DNA from: Ascidiimonas sp046199005
GTDB lineage: Bacteria; Bacteroidota; Bacteroidia; Flavobacteriales; Flavobacteriaceae
Assembly: GCA_046199005.1 (NCBI GenBank)
Contig: CP176050.1
Location: 1,798,001-1,862,000, forward strand
Direction of reading: 5' to 3'
Length of the DNA stretch: 64,000 nt
This document shows, in pieces, positions 8,522 to 17,971 of this stretch. Made by a program: the position numbers and the translations under genes. Each line of letters begins with the position of its first letter. Position 1 is the stretch's first letter. Below the pieces are notes generated by a model. It had not been told where the DNA came from and searched no databases. It was given only the letters and a program-made list of their open reading frames with translations.

Positions 8522-9817
8522 TTGAGAGTTCTTCGTAAAATCAATATTTCTGATCCAGCCTATTTTAAAAAACAGTTGTTACACTGGGGGCACCATCATG
8601 ATGAAGTTATTTGGTTAGACTCCAACGATCATCATGAAAAGTATGGTAGCTATGATGCTTTACTCGCAGTTGATGCATTAACTTCTGTCGTTACGGATAC
8701 TGAGAACGGATTTGAAAAACTTTCTGAGTACCGCAAAGAAACAGCCGATTGGATTTTTGGATATTTAACGTATGACCTCAAAAACGATACGGAAGTCCTG
8801 CAGTCTAACAATTACGACGGCTTAAACTTGCCCGAACTTTATTTCTTTCAGCCTAAGAAAATTTTTTTACTCAAAGGGACGCAATTAGAGATGCATTACC
8901 TGAGAATGGTGGATGACGAAATAGAAAATGATCTTCAGGAGATTACCAATATGGATATATCCGATAGCATGATCCGACAGCGAACGCATCCGGTTAGAAT
9001 TAAATTGCGAATTCATAAAGATGCTTATTACGAGAAAGTGAGAACCATGCTTTCACATATTCAGCGGGGAGATATTTATGAAGCGAACTTCTGCCAGGAA
9101 TTTTATGCAGAGGATGTTGAAATACATCCACTGGAGACGTACTTACATCTCAATGAGATCTCCTTGGCACCTTTTGCCGTATACTTAAAATTACAGGAAA
9201 ACTATTTGCTTTCGGCAAGCCCGGAACGTTACCTGCAAAAGAAAAAAAATAAGGTGGTTTCGCAACCTATAAAGGGTACGGCGAAAAGGTCATCTGACAA
9301 GGAAGAAGATCAAGTATTAAAAAAACAGCTTTCACAAGATCCCAAGGAGCGTTCAGAAAATATCATGATCACAGATCTCGTACGCAATGATCTTTCGAAG
9401 ACTGCGCTCAAAGGTACAGTGAACGTTGAAGAACTCTGCGGTGTCTATACATTTCAACAGGTACATCAAATGATATCGACAATTACTGCTGGGGTAAATG
9501 AAGCAACAGACCCCGTATCTATTATCAAAACTACATTCCCTATGGGAAGTATGACGGGTGCACCCAAAATTAAAGCCATGCAAATTATTGAGGCTTTGGA
9601 AGAAAGTAAGCGTGGTCTTTATAGCGGTGCTGTAGGCTATTTTACACCAGAAGGTGATTTTGATTTTAATGTAATTATTCGCAGCATTCTTTACAACGCT
9701 TCAAAAAAGTATGTTTCTTTCTCTGTAGGTAGTGCGATCACCGCAGGCTCTGTCCCCGAAAGAGAGTATGAAGAGTGCCTTATTAAGGCTAAGGCAATGC
9801 GTGAAGTGTTGGAATAA
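8522..9817 (+). CDS. pabB: Aminodeoxychorismate synthase component I-like (chorismate-binding enzyme)
   Basis: This 431-residue protein has an N-terminal Anth_synt_I_N-like part and a C-terminal chorismate-binding domain. The latter shows QPIKGTAKR, ENIMITDLVRNDLSK, FPMGSMTGAPK and GAVGYFTPEG. The lysine in PIKGT is the residue that distinguishes PabB-type enzymes (4-amino-4-deoxychorismate, folate branch) from TrpE, which has PIAGT. No glutamine amidotransferase or lyase partner is next to it, so PabA/PabC would be supplied elsewhere. The start is a TTG at 8522, 4 bp after the FMN reductase stop; no better in-frame ATG is close. The lipase-like gene follows after 48 bp. Confidence 0.88.
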   Translation: MRVLRKINISDPAYFKKQLLHWGHHHDEVIWLDSNDHHEKYGSYDALLAVDALTSVVTDTENGFEKLSEYRKETADWIFGYLTYDLKNDTEVLQSNNYDGLNLPELYFFQPKKIFLLKGTQLEMHYLRMVDDEIENDLQEITNMDISDSMIRQRTHPVRIKLRIHKDAYYEKVRTMLSHIQRGDIYEANFCQEFYAEDVEIHPLETYLHLNEISLAPFAVYLKLQENYLLSASPERYLQKKKNKVVSQPIKGTAKRSSDKEEDQVLKKQLSQDPKERSENIMITDLVRNDLSKTALKGTVNVEELCGVYTFQQVHQMISTITAGVNEATDPVSIIKTTFPMGSMTGAPKIKAMQIIEALEESKRGLYSGAVGYFTPEGDFDFNVIIRSILYNASKKYVSFSVGSAITAGSVPEREYEECLIKAKAMREVLE

Positions 9818-9865
9818 CTAACACTGCTTTACTTTCATATTCTTTATGAATGGTATATTTACAGT

Positions 9866-10696
9866 ATGAAGCAAGACACTTTTGAGCTAGTTATTGAAAA
9901 TCATAAACTTCGGGGCCAGTATTGGTGTGGTAGATCTGTGAGTCATGTGATCATTCTTATACACGGTATGGGGGAGCATTATGGAAGATATGAAGATTTC
10001 GTAGTACCGGAATTGTTGCGCAATCAGGCAGCGGTTATTGGTTATGATCAGGTAGGTCATGGCAAGAGCGAAGGTAAGCGTGGTCACTGTTCTTCATATG
10101 AGATACTACTGGATAGCCTGGAACTCGTAGTAAAAAAAACGACTTTGCTTTTTCCGGGAAAACCGCTTTTTTTCTATGCACAAAGTATGGGAGGAAACGT
10201 TGCTCTAAATTATGTGCTTAGAAGACAATCTAATGTGAAAGGGGTTATTGCTTCGAGTCCGTTTTTACGGCTGGCTTTTGACCCTCCCTCCTGGAAAATG
10301 ATGGCAGGAAAACTGTTGCAGAAAATTGCTCCTGCTTTTACTTTGCCACTAGATCTCGACACGCAGGCATTGTCAAAAGATACCATAGAGGTTAAGAAAT
10401 ACGAAGAAGACCCGCTGGTGCATAACAAAGTGAGCCCTAATTTTTCTTTTCCGGTAATGGAAGCAGGAACATGGGCGATTAAAAACGCAGTTAATCTCAA
10501 GACGCCCGTGCTTCTCATGCACGGTCATCTCGATCGTATTATCGATCATAAAGGAAGCATTGATTTTGCCTCTAAATCAGATCTGGTAACCCTTCGACTT
10601 TTTCCGGAAGGGTATCACGAATTACACAACGATCTTGAGAAAAAAGAGGTGTTAAAAACAGTAAAGACCTGGATCAACCTCCAGTCAACTCCATGA
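9866..10696 (+). CDS. Alpha/beta hydrolase, monoacylglycerol lipase-like (Hydrolase_4)
   Basis: This 276-residue protein has the lysophospholipase/MGL layout: oxyanion HGMGEHYGRYE near residues 33-43, GYDQVGHGKSEG near 59-70, and nucleophile elbow YAQSMGGN with Ser107. The probable acid is in GHLDRIID and the His in EGYHELHND. The elbow reads Ala-Gln-Ser-Met-Gly, with Ala105 in place of the usual first glycine. Family members cleave monoacylglycerols or lysophospholipids. No signal peptide is seen, so it is probably cytoplasmic. Its stop overlaps the tilS start by 4 bp (ATGA), giving translational coupling; no functional link to tRNA modification is known. Confidence 0.85.
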   Translation: MKQDTFELVIENHKLRGQYWCGRSVSHVIILIHGMGEHYGRYEDFVVPELLRNQAAVIGYDQVGHGKSEGKRGHCSSYEILLDSLELVVKKTTLLFPGKPLFFYAQSMGGNVALNYVLRRQSNVKGVIASSPFLRLAFDPPSWKMMAGKLLQKIAPAFTLPLDLDTQALSKDTIEVKKYEEDPLVHNKVSPNFSFPVMEAGTWAIKNAVNLKTPVLLMHGHLDRIIDHKGSIDFASKSDLVTLRLFPEGYHELHNDLEKKEVLKTVKTWINLQSTP

Positions 10697-12006
10697 AAAA
10701 TCGCTTCGAAGAATATATTAAAAAGCATTTTCCGCAATTACTTACATCAAAGTTCGTAATTGCGGTTAGCGGTGGCCTGGACAGCACTGTTTTATCTCAC
10801 TTATGTGATGAAATGAATTTAGATTTTGCCCTGGCTCATTGCAATTTTAACTTACGTGGAGAGGACAGTAATGCAGATGAACATTTTGTACGGGATTTGA
10901 GCGAGCGATTGGGGGTGCTTTTTCATGTAAAAAGTTTTGATACTCAAGAATTGGTGTCGTCTTCGAATCTTTCGACGCAAATGGCGGCGAGAGAACTCAG
11001 GTATCAATGGTTTGAAGCTTTAAGTTCAGAGTTTGCATATACGCACGTTCTTACAGCGCATCATTTAGACGATACCATAGAAACCTATTTTATCAATCTT
11101 TTGCGAGGTACCGGTATTGAAGGTTTAAAGGGAATTCCTGCGCGTAATGGTAACATCCTGCGTCCTCTATTATCATTTACAAGGCTTCAGCTGCAAGACT
11201 ATGCACATGAGAAAGGTATTCAATGGCGTGAAGATCAAAGTAATCAGGAAGTAAAATATATACGGAATAAAATACGTCATCAACTTATACCTGTTCTAAA
11301 AGAAATTAATCCGGATTTCGCACAGCAATTTAGGGAAACCCAGCAACATCTTCAGGGTACTGCTGCCATGTTAGCGAACCATATAGCGGCTTTAAAAAAA
11401 GAGATGTTTCGGTTGGATTCGGGCGTGATCGAAGTGTCTGTTGGAGCATTACGGGCGCTTCAACCCTTGGATGCTTATTTGTACGAGCTTTTTAAAGAAT
11501 TTCAGGTAACTGCGTGGAGAGATCTTAAAGCACTTTTAGATGCCCAGAGCGGCAAGCAGTTAGCTACTAGAACACATCGTATTGTTAGAGATAGAGATCG
11601 AATACTTATTGCACCTATAGCTAAAGAGAAAGGATTATTCACTGTTTATCAATGGGCGGAAGGCTTATCAGAATTGGAAATTCCTTTATTTTTAAGAGCA
11701 AACGAAGTATCATCACCCGGAGAATCCACATTGAATACGATCTACATTGATAAAGAAACGTTAAAGTTTCCACTGGTCGTAAGAAAATGGAAAAATGGTG
11801 ACTATTTTTATCCAGATGGGATGCAAGGAAGAAAGAAACTGAGCAAGTTTTTTAAAGACGAAAAATATACGCTTTTTGAAAAAGAGTCACAATGGCTTTT
11901 ATGCAGTGAAGATCAAATAGTCTGGATCATAGGGAAGAGAGCAGATCGTCGTTTTCTAGCAACACCGTCATCCAAAGAAATCCTAGAAATACACCTAAAG
12001 ATATGA
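10693..12006 (+). CDS. tilS: tRNA(Ile)-lysidine synthase
   Basis: This 437-residue protein has the N-type ATP pyrophosphatase PP-loop SGGLDST at residues 26-32. It also has AHCNFNLRGEDSN and HHLDDTIET, the signatures of TilS, and the C-terminal TilS substrate-binding domain (about 360-430, with GRKKLSKFFKDEKY). The enzyme converts cytidine 34 of tRNA-Ile(CAU) to lysidine so that it reads AUA. The gene is essential in bacteria that use this tRNA. It overlaps its upstream neighbour by 4 bp and dsbD by 4 bp, so the three genes form one translationally coupled unit. Confidence 0.95.
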   Translation: MKNRFEEYIKKHFPQLLTSKFVIAVSGGLDSTVLSHLCDEMNLDFALAHCNFNLRGEDSNADEHFVRDLSERLGVLFHVKSFDTQELVSSSNLSTQMAARELRYQWFEALSSEFAYTHVLTAHHLDDTIETYFINLLRGTGIEGLKGIPARNGNILRPLLSFTRLQLQDYAHEKGIQWREDQSNQEVKYIRNKIRHQLIPVLKEINPDFAQQFRETQQHLQGTAAMLANHIAALKKEMFRLDSGVIEVSVGALRALQPLDAYLYELFKEFQVTAWRDLKALLDAQSGKQLATRTHRIVRDRDRILIAPIAKEKGLFTVYQWAEGLSELEIPLFLRANEVSSPGESTLNTIYIDKETLKFPLVVRKWKNGDYFYPDGMQGRKKLSKFFKDEKYTLFEKESQWLLCSEDQIVWIIGKRADRRFLATPSSKEILEIHLKI

Positions 12007-13961
12007 ATAGGCTAATACTCTCGTTAGCAATTTTTTTCACTTTTTTATGTAATGCTCAAGAAGAGCCCGTTAAATGGTCTCATTCGGTGAATCAGTTATC
12101 AGATACCGAATATATGCTGATTTTTGAAGCTTCCATAGCTAGTGGATGGCACCTTTATTCTATTCAAGAGCCTGAGGGTATCGGACCCATCCCCACCGTA
12201 TTTACCTTTGAAAATGAGGGGAAGGATTTCGAATTGGTTGGTACTGTATCTGAAAGTGAATCCATTACAGAATTTGATAAGATCTTTGAGACCGAACTTT
12301 CTTTTTTTGACGAGCGAGCGACTTTCAAACAGCGTATAAAAACGTTAAATAAAGATAACAATCAAATTAAGGTGTATGTAGAGTATCAGGCATGTGATGA
12401 TGAGGTTTGTATTTTCAGAGACTACGAATTTCTCATTTCTCTGGATGGCTCAACGATAACAGAGGATGCGCAAGAAATGGATGCGCGTAGTATAGCACTT
12501 TCTGAAAAGCTCAGGTTACCTCTTAAGAACACAACACTGCTTACAGCAGGTGACAGTACTAACGGAACCAAGAATTCTATCTGGGGGATATTTGCACTAG
12601 GGTTTTTAGGAGGCTTACTGGCGTTGCTTACTCCTTGTGTTTTTCCAATGATACCGCTTACGGTTTCATTTTTTACCAAAAGTTCCAAAGACAAAACCAA
12701 AGGGATTACTAACGCCGTGTTATACGGATTTTTTATCGTACTCATCTATTTTTTATTGAGTCTGCCTTTTCATTTTCTCGATTCTATACAACCGGAATTA
12801 TTAAATACGATTTCTACAAATGTCTGGCTGAATATTTTCTTCTTTTTGATCTTTTTGTTTTTCGCATTTTCATTTTTTGGTTACTATGAACTCACTCTCC
12901 CATCAAGCTGGAGCAATAAAATGGATAATGCTTCGGGAGTGGGAGGTATTGTAGGTATATTTTTCATGGCTGTCACGCTGGCTATCGTATCGTTTTCGTG
13001 TACCGGACCCATATTAGGTGGGTTATTGGGAAGTACTACCTTGTCTGAAGGAAATGTAGCTACCAACTTAAGTGTAGGAATGACCGGTTTTGGACTTGCG
13101 CTTGCCTTGCCGTTTGCTTTGTTTGCATTGTTTCCGGGATGGTTAAATAGCCTGCCGAAGTCTGGTGGCTGGTTAAATACAGTAAAGGTCGTTCTGGGAT
13201 TTTTAGAACTCGCGTTGGCATTTAAATTTCTTTCTAATGCCGATCTGGTTTCTCATTGGGGAATTCTCAAATATGAATTATTTATAGTTATATGGATACT
13301 TGTATTCTTTCTGCTAGCACTATACTTATTTGGCAAATTAAGGTTTAAGCACGAAGCCCCTATTAGAAAGCTAAGCCGGGGAAGAATAGTTACAGGAATA
13401 CTTTCCATCGCATTTGTGCTTTACCTGAGTGCTGGTTTAATGAAGTTAATTCCCTTAAAATTATTGAGCGGTTTTCCACCCCCGCAGTTTTACAGCATTT
13501 TTGAAACCGAAAACGATTGTCCTTTAGGGTTAAATTGTTTTAAAGATTTTGATGAAGGACTGGCTTTTGCAAAACAAGAGAACAAGCCTATTTTACTTGA
13601 CTTTACCGGCTGGGCTTGCGTAAACTGCCGAAAGATGGAGGAGAATGTATGGAGCGATCCCGAAGTCTATAATCTAATCAATACTAATTTTGTATTGATA
13701 TCACTGTATGTAGACGACAGGAAAGAATTGTCTGAAAATGAACAGTTTGGTTTTCAGTTACCGAGCGGCCGTATTAAAAAGATCAATACTGTAGGTGATA
13801 AATGGGCTACTTTTCAGGCGGTGAATTTTCAAACTGCCTCTCAGCCTTATTATGTGCTGTTAAGTCCCGACTTTAGAATTTTAAATCGAGCAGAGCAGTA
13901 TACAGATACAGAAACCTACACGAACTGGCTTCAGGACGGATTGAATGAGTACAAAGAATAA
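12003..13961 (+). CDS. dsbD: Thiol:disulfide interchange protein DsbD
   Basis: This 652-residue, three-part protein has a signal peptide ending near NAQ and an N-terminal periplasmic domain with the CDDEVC cysteine pair (about residue 130). A CcdA-like eight-helix membrane domain follows, with its two redox cysteines in LLTPCVFPMIP and SFSCTGPILGG. A C-terminal thioredoxin domain with WACVNC ends the protein. DsbD passes electrons from cytoplasmic thioredoxin to periplasmic isomerases and cytochrome c assembly. All six redox cysteines are present. The start ATG at 12003 overlaps the tilS stop (ATGA). Confidence 0.94.
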   Translation: MNRLILSLAIFFTFLCNAQEEPVKWSHSVNQLSDTEYMLIFEASIASGWHLYSIQEPEGIGPIPTVFTFENEGKDFELVGTVSESESITEFDKIFETELSFFDERATFKQRIKTLNKDNNQIKVYVEYQACDDEVCIFRDYEFLISLDGSTITEDAQEMDARSIALSEKLRLPLKNTTLLTAGDSTNGTKNSIWGIFALGFLGGLLALLTPCVFPMIPLTVSFFTKSSKDKTKGITNAVLYGFFIVLIYFLLSLPFHFLDSIQPELLNTISTNVWLNIFFFLIFLFFAFSFFGYYELTLPSSWSNKMDNASGVGGIVGIFFMAVTLAIVSFSCTGPILGGLLGSTTLSEGNVATNLSVGMTGFGLALALPFALFALFPGWLNSLPKSGGWLNTVKVVLGFLELALAFKFLSNADLVSHWGILKYELFIVIWILVFFLLALYLFGKLRFKHEAPIRKLSRGRIVTGILSIAFVLYLSAGLMKLIPLKLLSGFPPPQFYSIFETENDCPLGLNCFKDFDEGLAFAKQENKPILLDFTGWACVNCRKMEENVWSDPEVYNLINTNFVLISLYVDDRKELSENEQFGFQLPSGRIKKINTVGDKWATFQAVNFQTASQPYYVLLSPDFRILNRAEQYTDTETYTNWLQDGLNEYKE

Positions 13962-14042
13962 AAAAGCGATACTTAGCGATAATTGCCGTTGTAAAAACTG
14001 ACTTAATAAAATGCGAACTTGAGTATAAAACCAATCAACTTT

Positions 14043-15911
14043 ATGAAACATACATTAACACAACTACCATTTAAACGGTCTGGATTACTTGCTATTTTGG
14101 CAACATTCAGTTTCTTCATGACTTTTGCTCAGGACTATGAGGTAAAAGACCATTATGATAAAAAAGAAGTAACGATCAAGATGCGTGATGGCATTCACCT
14201 TCATACAACGATTTATTCACCCAAGGATACAAGTAAAGAATATCCCATTTTACTACAGCGTACACCTTACAGTTGCAGGCCTTATGGAGAGGAAAACTTT
14301 AGATCGAAAATCGGACCTAATGAAACCATGATGAAAGAAGGAAATATTATTGTGTACCAGGATGTGAGGGGAAGGTGGAATAGTGAAGGCGTTTACGATA
14401 ATATGAGAGCCTACATTCCTAATAAAAAAAGAAAGCAAGTAGATGAGGCTTCCGATACCTATGATACGATCGATTGGTTGGTTAAAAATGTAGCAGGCAA
14501 TAACGGGAAAGTAGGTGTTTGGGGGATTTCATATCCCGGATTTTATGCTACCTATTCGCTGCTTGATGCGCATCCTGCTTTAAAAGCAGTTTCTCCGCAA
14601 GCATGTATTGGCGATTTCTTTTTTGATGATTTTCATCATAACGGAGCTTATCTATTAAGTTACTGGCGAGCAACCGCCGTTTTTGGTTATGAAAAAACCG
14701 AGCCAGTTAAAGAAGCATGGTATTCTTTTCCGGATCTGGGGACAAAAGATCAATATCAATTTTTCCTCGACGTGGGTCCGTTAAGTAATCTAGATACCTA
14801 CTACAAAGAAGATAATGTTTTTTGGCAGCAATTAAAAGAACACCCAAACTACGACGAATTCTGGCAGTCCAGAGGTATTATTCAGCATTTAGAAAATATA
14901 AAACCTGCAACGATGATCGTAGGTGGCTGGTTTGATGCCGAAGATCTTTACGGACCTTTGGAAACCTATGAAAATATCGAAAAACGCAGCAAAAACTACA
15001 ATACATTGGTTATGGGCCCCTGGAGCCATGGAGATTGGGCAAGAACTAAAGAAAGACAGGCCATTGGGAATGTTTATTTTGGAGACGATATTTCAAAGTT
15101 TTACCAGAATGAAATTGAAACCAATTTTTTCAATCATTTTTTGAAAGGCGCAGGAGACCAGAACTCAGGGCTTCCGGAAGCTTACGTGTTTGATACCGGC
15201 AGAAATGAATGGCAGACCTTTGATACTTGGCCTCCAGAGAATACAGAAGCGAAAGTCTATTCTTTGCAACAAAACCAACGAATGGGAGAAATAGCGACCA
15301 GAGAATTTTCCTTTCAGGAATTTATAAGTGATCCTAAAAAACCGGTACCGTACTCGGAAGATATAAAAATGGTGTTTACACCAAGAAAATACATGACAGA
15401 CGATCAACGTTTCGCAGCGCGAAGACCTGATGTGCTGGTTTTTGAGACCGATGTATTGGAGAAAGATGTAACGCTCGTAGGAGATATTATGGCAAAACTT
15501 AAAGTAGCTACGACCGGCACCGATGCTGACTGGGTGGTAAAGCTAATTGATGTTTTTCCTCCAGATGCACCTGACTACGAAGAAACTCAGGAGTATTTAA
15601 AAATGAGTAATTACCACATGATGGTACGAAGTGAGGTAATGAGAGGCCGATTTAGAAATAGCTTTAGCGAACCGGAACCCTTTAAGCCTGGCGAGATTAC
15701 CGACGTAAATGTTAAACTGCAAGATGTATTTCACACCTTTAAAAAAGGGCACAAAATACAAATCCAGATCCAAAGTACCTGGTTTCCGCTCATTGATTTG
15801 AACCCACAGAACTATGTAGACAATATTTTCAAGGCCAAAGAGGAAGATTTTACAAAGCAAACACATCGGGTGTATAATACCTCTACCATTAATTTTACCG
15901 TACTGAAATAA
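14043..15911 (+). CDS. CocE/NonD family hydrolase (X-Pro dipeptidyl-peptidase-like)
   Basis: From ATG 14043 this is a 622-residue protein. An upstream in-frame TTG at 14019 would only add eight residues in front of the signal peptide, so the ATG is preferred. The signal peptide ends near TFAQ (residue 30). The peptidase S15 catalytic domain shows GVWGISYPG (Ser163), the acid region in MIVGGWFDAEDLYG and the His in MGPWSHGDW. The C-terminal jelly-roll PepX_C domain follows (about 390-615). Relatives hydrolyse esters or amides, such as cocaine esterase, glutaryl-7-ACA acylase and X-Pro peptidases. It is probably periplasmic or exported; the substrate is unknown. It stands alone and ends at a terminator. 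Confidence 0.9.
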   Translation: MKHTLTQLPFKRSGLLAILATFSFFMTFAQDYEVKDHYDKKEVTIKMRDGIHLHTTIYSPKDTSKEYPILLQRTPYSCRPYGEENFRSKIGPNETMMKEGNIIVYQDVRGRWNSEGVYDNMRAYIPNKKRKQVDEASDTYDTIDWLVKNVAGNNGKVGVWGISYPGFYATYSLLDAHPALKAVSPQACIGDFFFDDFHHNGAYLLSYWRATAVFGYEKTEPVKEAWYSFPDLGTKDQYQFFLDVGPLSNLDTYYKEDNVFWQQLKEHPNYDEFWQSRGIIQHLENIKPATMIVGGWFDAEDLYGPLETYENIEKRSKNYNTLVMGPWSHGDWARTKERQAIGNVYFGDDISKFYQNEIETNFFNHFLKGAGDQNSGLPEAYVFDTGRNEWQTFDTWPPENTEAKVYSLQQNQRMGEIATREFSFQEFISDPKKPVPYSEDIKMVFTPRKYMTDDQRFAARRPDVLVFETDVLEKDVTLVGDIMAKLKVATTGTDADWVVKLIDVFPPDAPDYEETQEYLKMSNYHMMVRSEVMRGRFRNSFSEPEPFKPGEITDVNVKLQDVFHTFKKGHKIQIQIQSTWFPLIDLNPQNYVDNIFKAKEEDFTKQTHRVYNTSTINFTVLK

Positions 15912-15934
15912 AAACTTTGTTTAAAGAACTAACA

Positions 15935-15963
15935 AAAGCCGGCATTAGTCGGCTTTAATTTTT
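15935..15963 (+). terminator. Terminator after CocE-type hydrolase
   Basis: AAAGCCGGC (15935-15943) pairs with GTCGGCTTT (15948-15956), with one G-T wobble and a 4-nt loop, followed by AATTTTT. It lies 24 bp after the stop codon. Confidence 0.75.
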
Positions 15964-16046
15964 AGTCTCGGAATTTTTCTAAAGTTCTGATAAGTAGGAA
16001 TATCAGAAATAAGTCAATTATTTTTAAGAATGCTTGCGTTTTTACG

Positions 16047-16076
16047 TTTTTAACTATGCTTTTTTTGTTAAATTTG
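16047..16076 (+). promoter_or_regulatory. Promoter of sensory cassette 1
   Basis: TAAATTTG at 16069-16076 matches the -7 TAnnTTTG element. TTTT at 16047-16050 is a weak -33 with an 18-nt spacer. It would give a leader of about 100 nt before the 16181 start. Confidence 0.45.
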
Positions 16077-16180
16077 AAAATGCGCGATACATAAAATAGT
16101 ATAATTTCCGTATGAAATTTTATCACGGAACATCATCTATTTAACCTAAACTATTAACCAAAATTCTTAAAATTGTAATC

Positions 16181-16573
16181 ATGGGTAAAAAACCAAAAAA
16201 TGTACCGTTAAAAGAAGCTCAGGACTGGGTGAAATGTTGGAGAAAAAAACAAGGGACTTACAACAAACATCACAGGATCAAAGGATTTTTAATTCCGATG
16301 GATGACTTACAGGCGATTATGGCTGAACCTGAAGTAGCCAATGTACGAGCCTATATTGGTGTTCAGGAAAAGGTAGATGGTAAAAAGACCATATCTGAAG
16401 AAAAGCTTTTGCTGGTCGGGGTGCGCCAGGATGGTACCGATATTATTTATGACACTGCCAATGGTGTAGTAGGAGAAGATCCTACAGACGATGGTATTTA
16501 CGATTTTACCGAACCCTGTCCGAATACCTGTGATACCAGCAGTCCGTTATATGATACTTCAAATGGCGGGTAA
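16181..16573 (+). CDS. Unknown protein, first gene of sensory cassette 1
   Basis: I do not recognise this 130-residue protein. It has no signal peptide and begins with a basic, helical part (MGKKPKNVPLKEAQDWVKCW). A segment follows that reads LIPMDDLQAIM...VRAYIGV, then LLLVGVRQDGTDII, then an acidic tail rich in Thr, Ser and Cys (EPCPNTCDTSSPLY) ending in Gly-Gly. The first gene of cassette 2 (41274) has the same layout: an acidic EEL helix, RIYMG, then LTVFITPTGN. The two are probably distant homologues. Its stop overlaps the start of the membrane protein gene (TAATG), so it belongs to the kinase/regulator operon. A role in signal input is a guess from position. Confidence 0.75.
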   Translation: MGKKPKNVPLKEAQDWVKCWRKKQGTYNKHHRIKGFLIPMDDLQAIMAEPEVANVRAYIGVQEKVDGKKTISEEKLLLVGVRQDGTDIIYDTANGVVGEDPTDDGIYDFTEPCPNTCDTSSPLYDTSNGG

Positions 16574-17211
16574 TGTCAGCAATGCGACTCATTTCATTAA
16601 TCAGTAATATCGTATTACTGATTAATGTTTTTTTATTTTTTATATTCCTGTTTAGAAAGTCGAAGGCTCATAAAGTCTTCAGTATGTATTTGTTTGGTAT
16701 TTTTTGTGTACAACTCGCCACTATAATTATGGCGAGATTGAGCATGAATAATATTTATCTTTCACATCTTTATTTTATCTATCAGTTTAGCTGCCTCAGT
16801 TATTTTTACTATTTGCTTATGCGTGACAAAGCGCAAGAGCGAATTGTCTTTATTGGTACTCTGGTTGTTTTGTTGAGTCTTGCCATACAATATGCACTCA
16901 ATTTTGAGCAAAATTTTTATCAGTTCAACCTATTTGAGGTATTTATTACCTCTATTTTTCTTATCATTTATGCAGGAATTCATTATTACAATATGCTGAG
17001 TCATCAAAAGAAATTTGTATTTATAAACGCCGGAGTATTGATCTATTTAATGTCGAGCAGTTTATTGTTCATCGGTGGAAACTTACTTATTAAATCCAAT
17101 AGAGAAGTGACTAAATGGATATGGATAATTAACGCTGTCATGTATCTCATATACCAATTGCTTATTTTTGTAGAATGGAAGCGAACCTACTCGATCAGGA
17201 ATCCTCAATAA
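16573..17211 (+). CDS. Polytopic membrane protein, sensory cassette 1
   Basis: This 212-residue protein has about seven predicted membrane helices with short loops and almost no soluble domain. It has no motif I can name. A polar-aromatic helix in the middle (HLYFIYQFSCLSYFYYLLM) aligns in position and character with NTYTLVQFSFYFLWYRYLM of the 41916 protein in cassette 2. The helix pattern that follows, including a SSLLF/GLLLF segment, is also alike. It overlaps both neighbours: by one base with 16181 and by 37 bp with the histidine kinase. A stand-alone membrane sensor handing a signal to the simple kinase beside it would fit. That is inference. Confidence 0.82.
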   Translation: MSAMRLISLISNIVLLINVFLFFIFLFRKSKAHKVFSMYLFGIFCVQLATIIMARLSMNNIYLSHLYFIYQFSCLSYFYYLLMRDKAQERIVFIGTLVVLLSLAIQYALNFEQNFYQFNLFEVFITSIFLIIYAGIHYYNMLSHQKKFVFINAGVLIYLMSSSLLFIGGNLLIKSNREVTKWIWIINAVMYLIYQLLIFVEWKRTYSIRNPQ

Positions 17212-17966
17212 TCCCTGCAATCATTTTTGGAATTCTTTTGTTACTGATCATGGCGGGTTTGGTAATTCTTTTTTTCTACCTCTCCAGAAAAAAGATCGTA
17301 CAGAAGGAAATGGAGAAGAAAGACATGCTTATTGCACATCAAAAGCATTTGTTGCATGCCACTATAATTACTCAGGAAGAAGAACGTATGCGTATTGCAA
17401 GAGACCTTCATGACGATATTAGTGCCAAATTGAATATCGTGTCTCTCAACTCACATTTATTGAACGATCGCATAAGCGAAGACGAAAAAAAAGAAGTTGT
17501 TTCCAATATTATAGCTATGACCGGAAAGGCACTTGAGAATTCACGGCGAATTGCCCATGACCTGCTACCGCCTGTCCTTGAAAAATTTGGGTTAAAAGAA
17601 GGCATAGAAGAATTGTGTGATGAGTTTGCTTCAGCAAAAGGCCTTGACGTACAACTAAACATAGAAACCGATTTCGGAAAGCTAGACGAAATAAGTGCGC
17701 TCAACCTGTTCCGGATACTTCAGGAGTTAATGAATAACTCCTTAAGGCACGGGCATGCCAGTCTGATCGTTCTTCGGTTTATTTCAGAAAATGACAGAAT
17801 AAAGCTTTTCTATTCCGATAATGGAAAGGGTTTTGATATGAAATCTCTAGAGAAGAAAGCGGGATTAGGTATGAAAAATATCGAAAGTAGGGTAGAATTG
17901 TTAAATGGAACGATTAAATTTGAAAGTGAAATCAATAAAGGTGTAAACGTATTATTGACCATCTGA
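17175..17966 (+). CDS. Sensor histidine kinase, NarL-type partner (HisKA_3), cassette 1
   Basis: This 263-residue kinase has one N-terminal membrane helix (about residues 13-36), a short coiled-coil linker and a HisKA_3 dimerisation domain with the phospho-acceptor in ARDLHDDISAKL (His79). An HATPase_c domain follows, with N-box LQELMNNSLRHG and G-box DNGKGFD and GLGMKN. It has no extracellular sensor domain, so the signal probably comes from a partner, most simply the membrane protein whose gene it overlaps by 37 bp. The cognate response regulator starts 5 bp after its stop. Architecture and length match the 42542 kinase of cassette 2. Confidence 0.92.
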   Translation: MEANLLDQESSIIPAIIFGILLLLIMAGLVILFFYLSRKKIVQKEMEKKDMLIAHQKHLLHATIITQEEERMRIARDLHDDISAKLNIVSLNSHLLNDRISEDEKKEVVSNIIAMTGKALENSRRIAHDLLPPVLEKFGLKEGIEELCDEFASAKGLDVQLNIETDFGKLDEISALNLFRILQELMNNSLRHGHASLIVLRFISENDRIKLFYSDNGKGFDMKSLEKKAGLGMKNIESRVELLNGTIKFESEINKGVNVLLTI

Positions 17967-17971
17967 ACTCC

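Noticed and set aside
8522..9817. Anthranilate synthase component I (TrpE)
   Set aside because: The PIKGT lysine and lack of trp genes favour the PabB type.
16181..16573. Reading the 16181 product as a fifth GG-leader precursor because it ends in Gly-Gly
   Set aside because: The Gly-Gly is at the C-terminus, the N-terminus lacks the leader pattern, and the protein is 130 residues with a counterpart in cassette 2.
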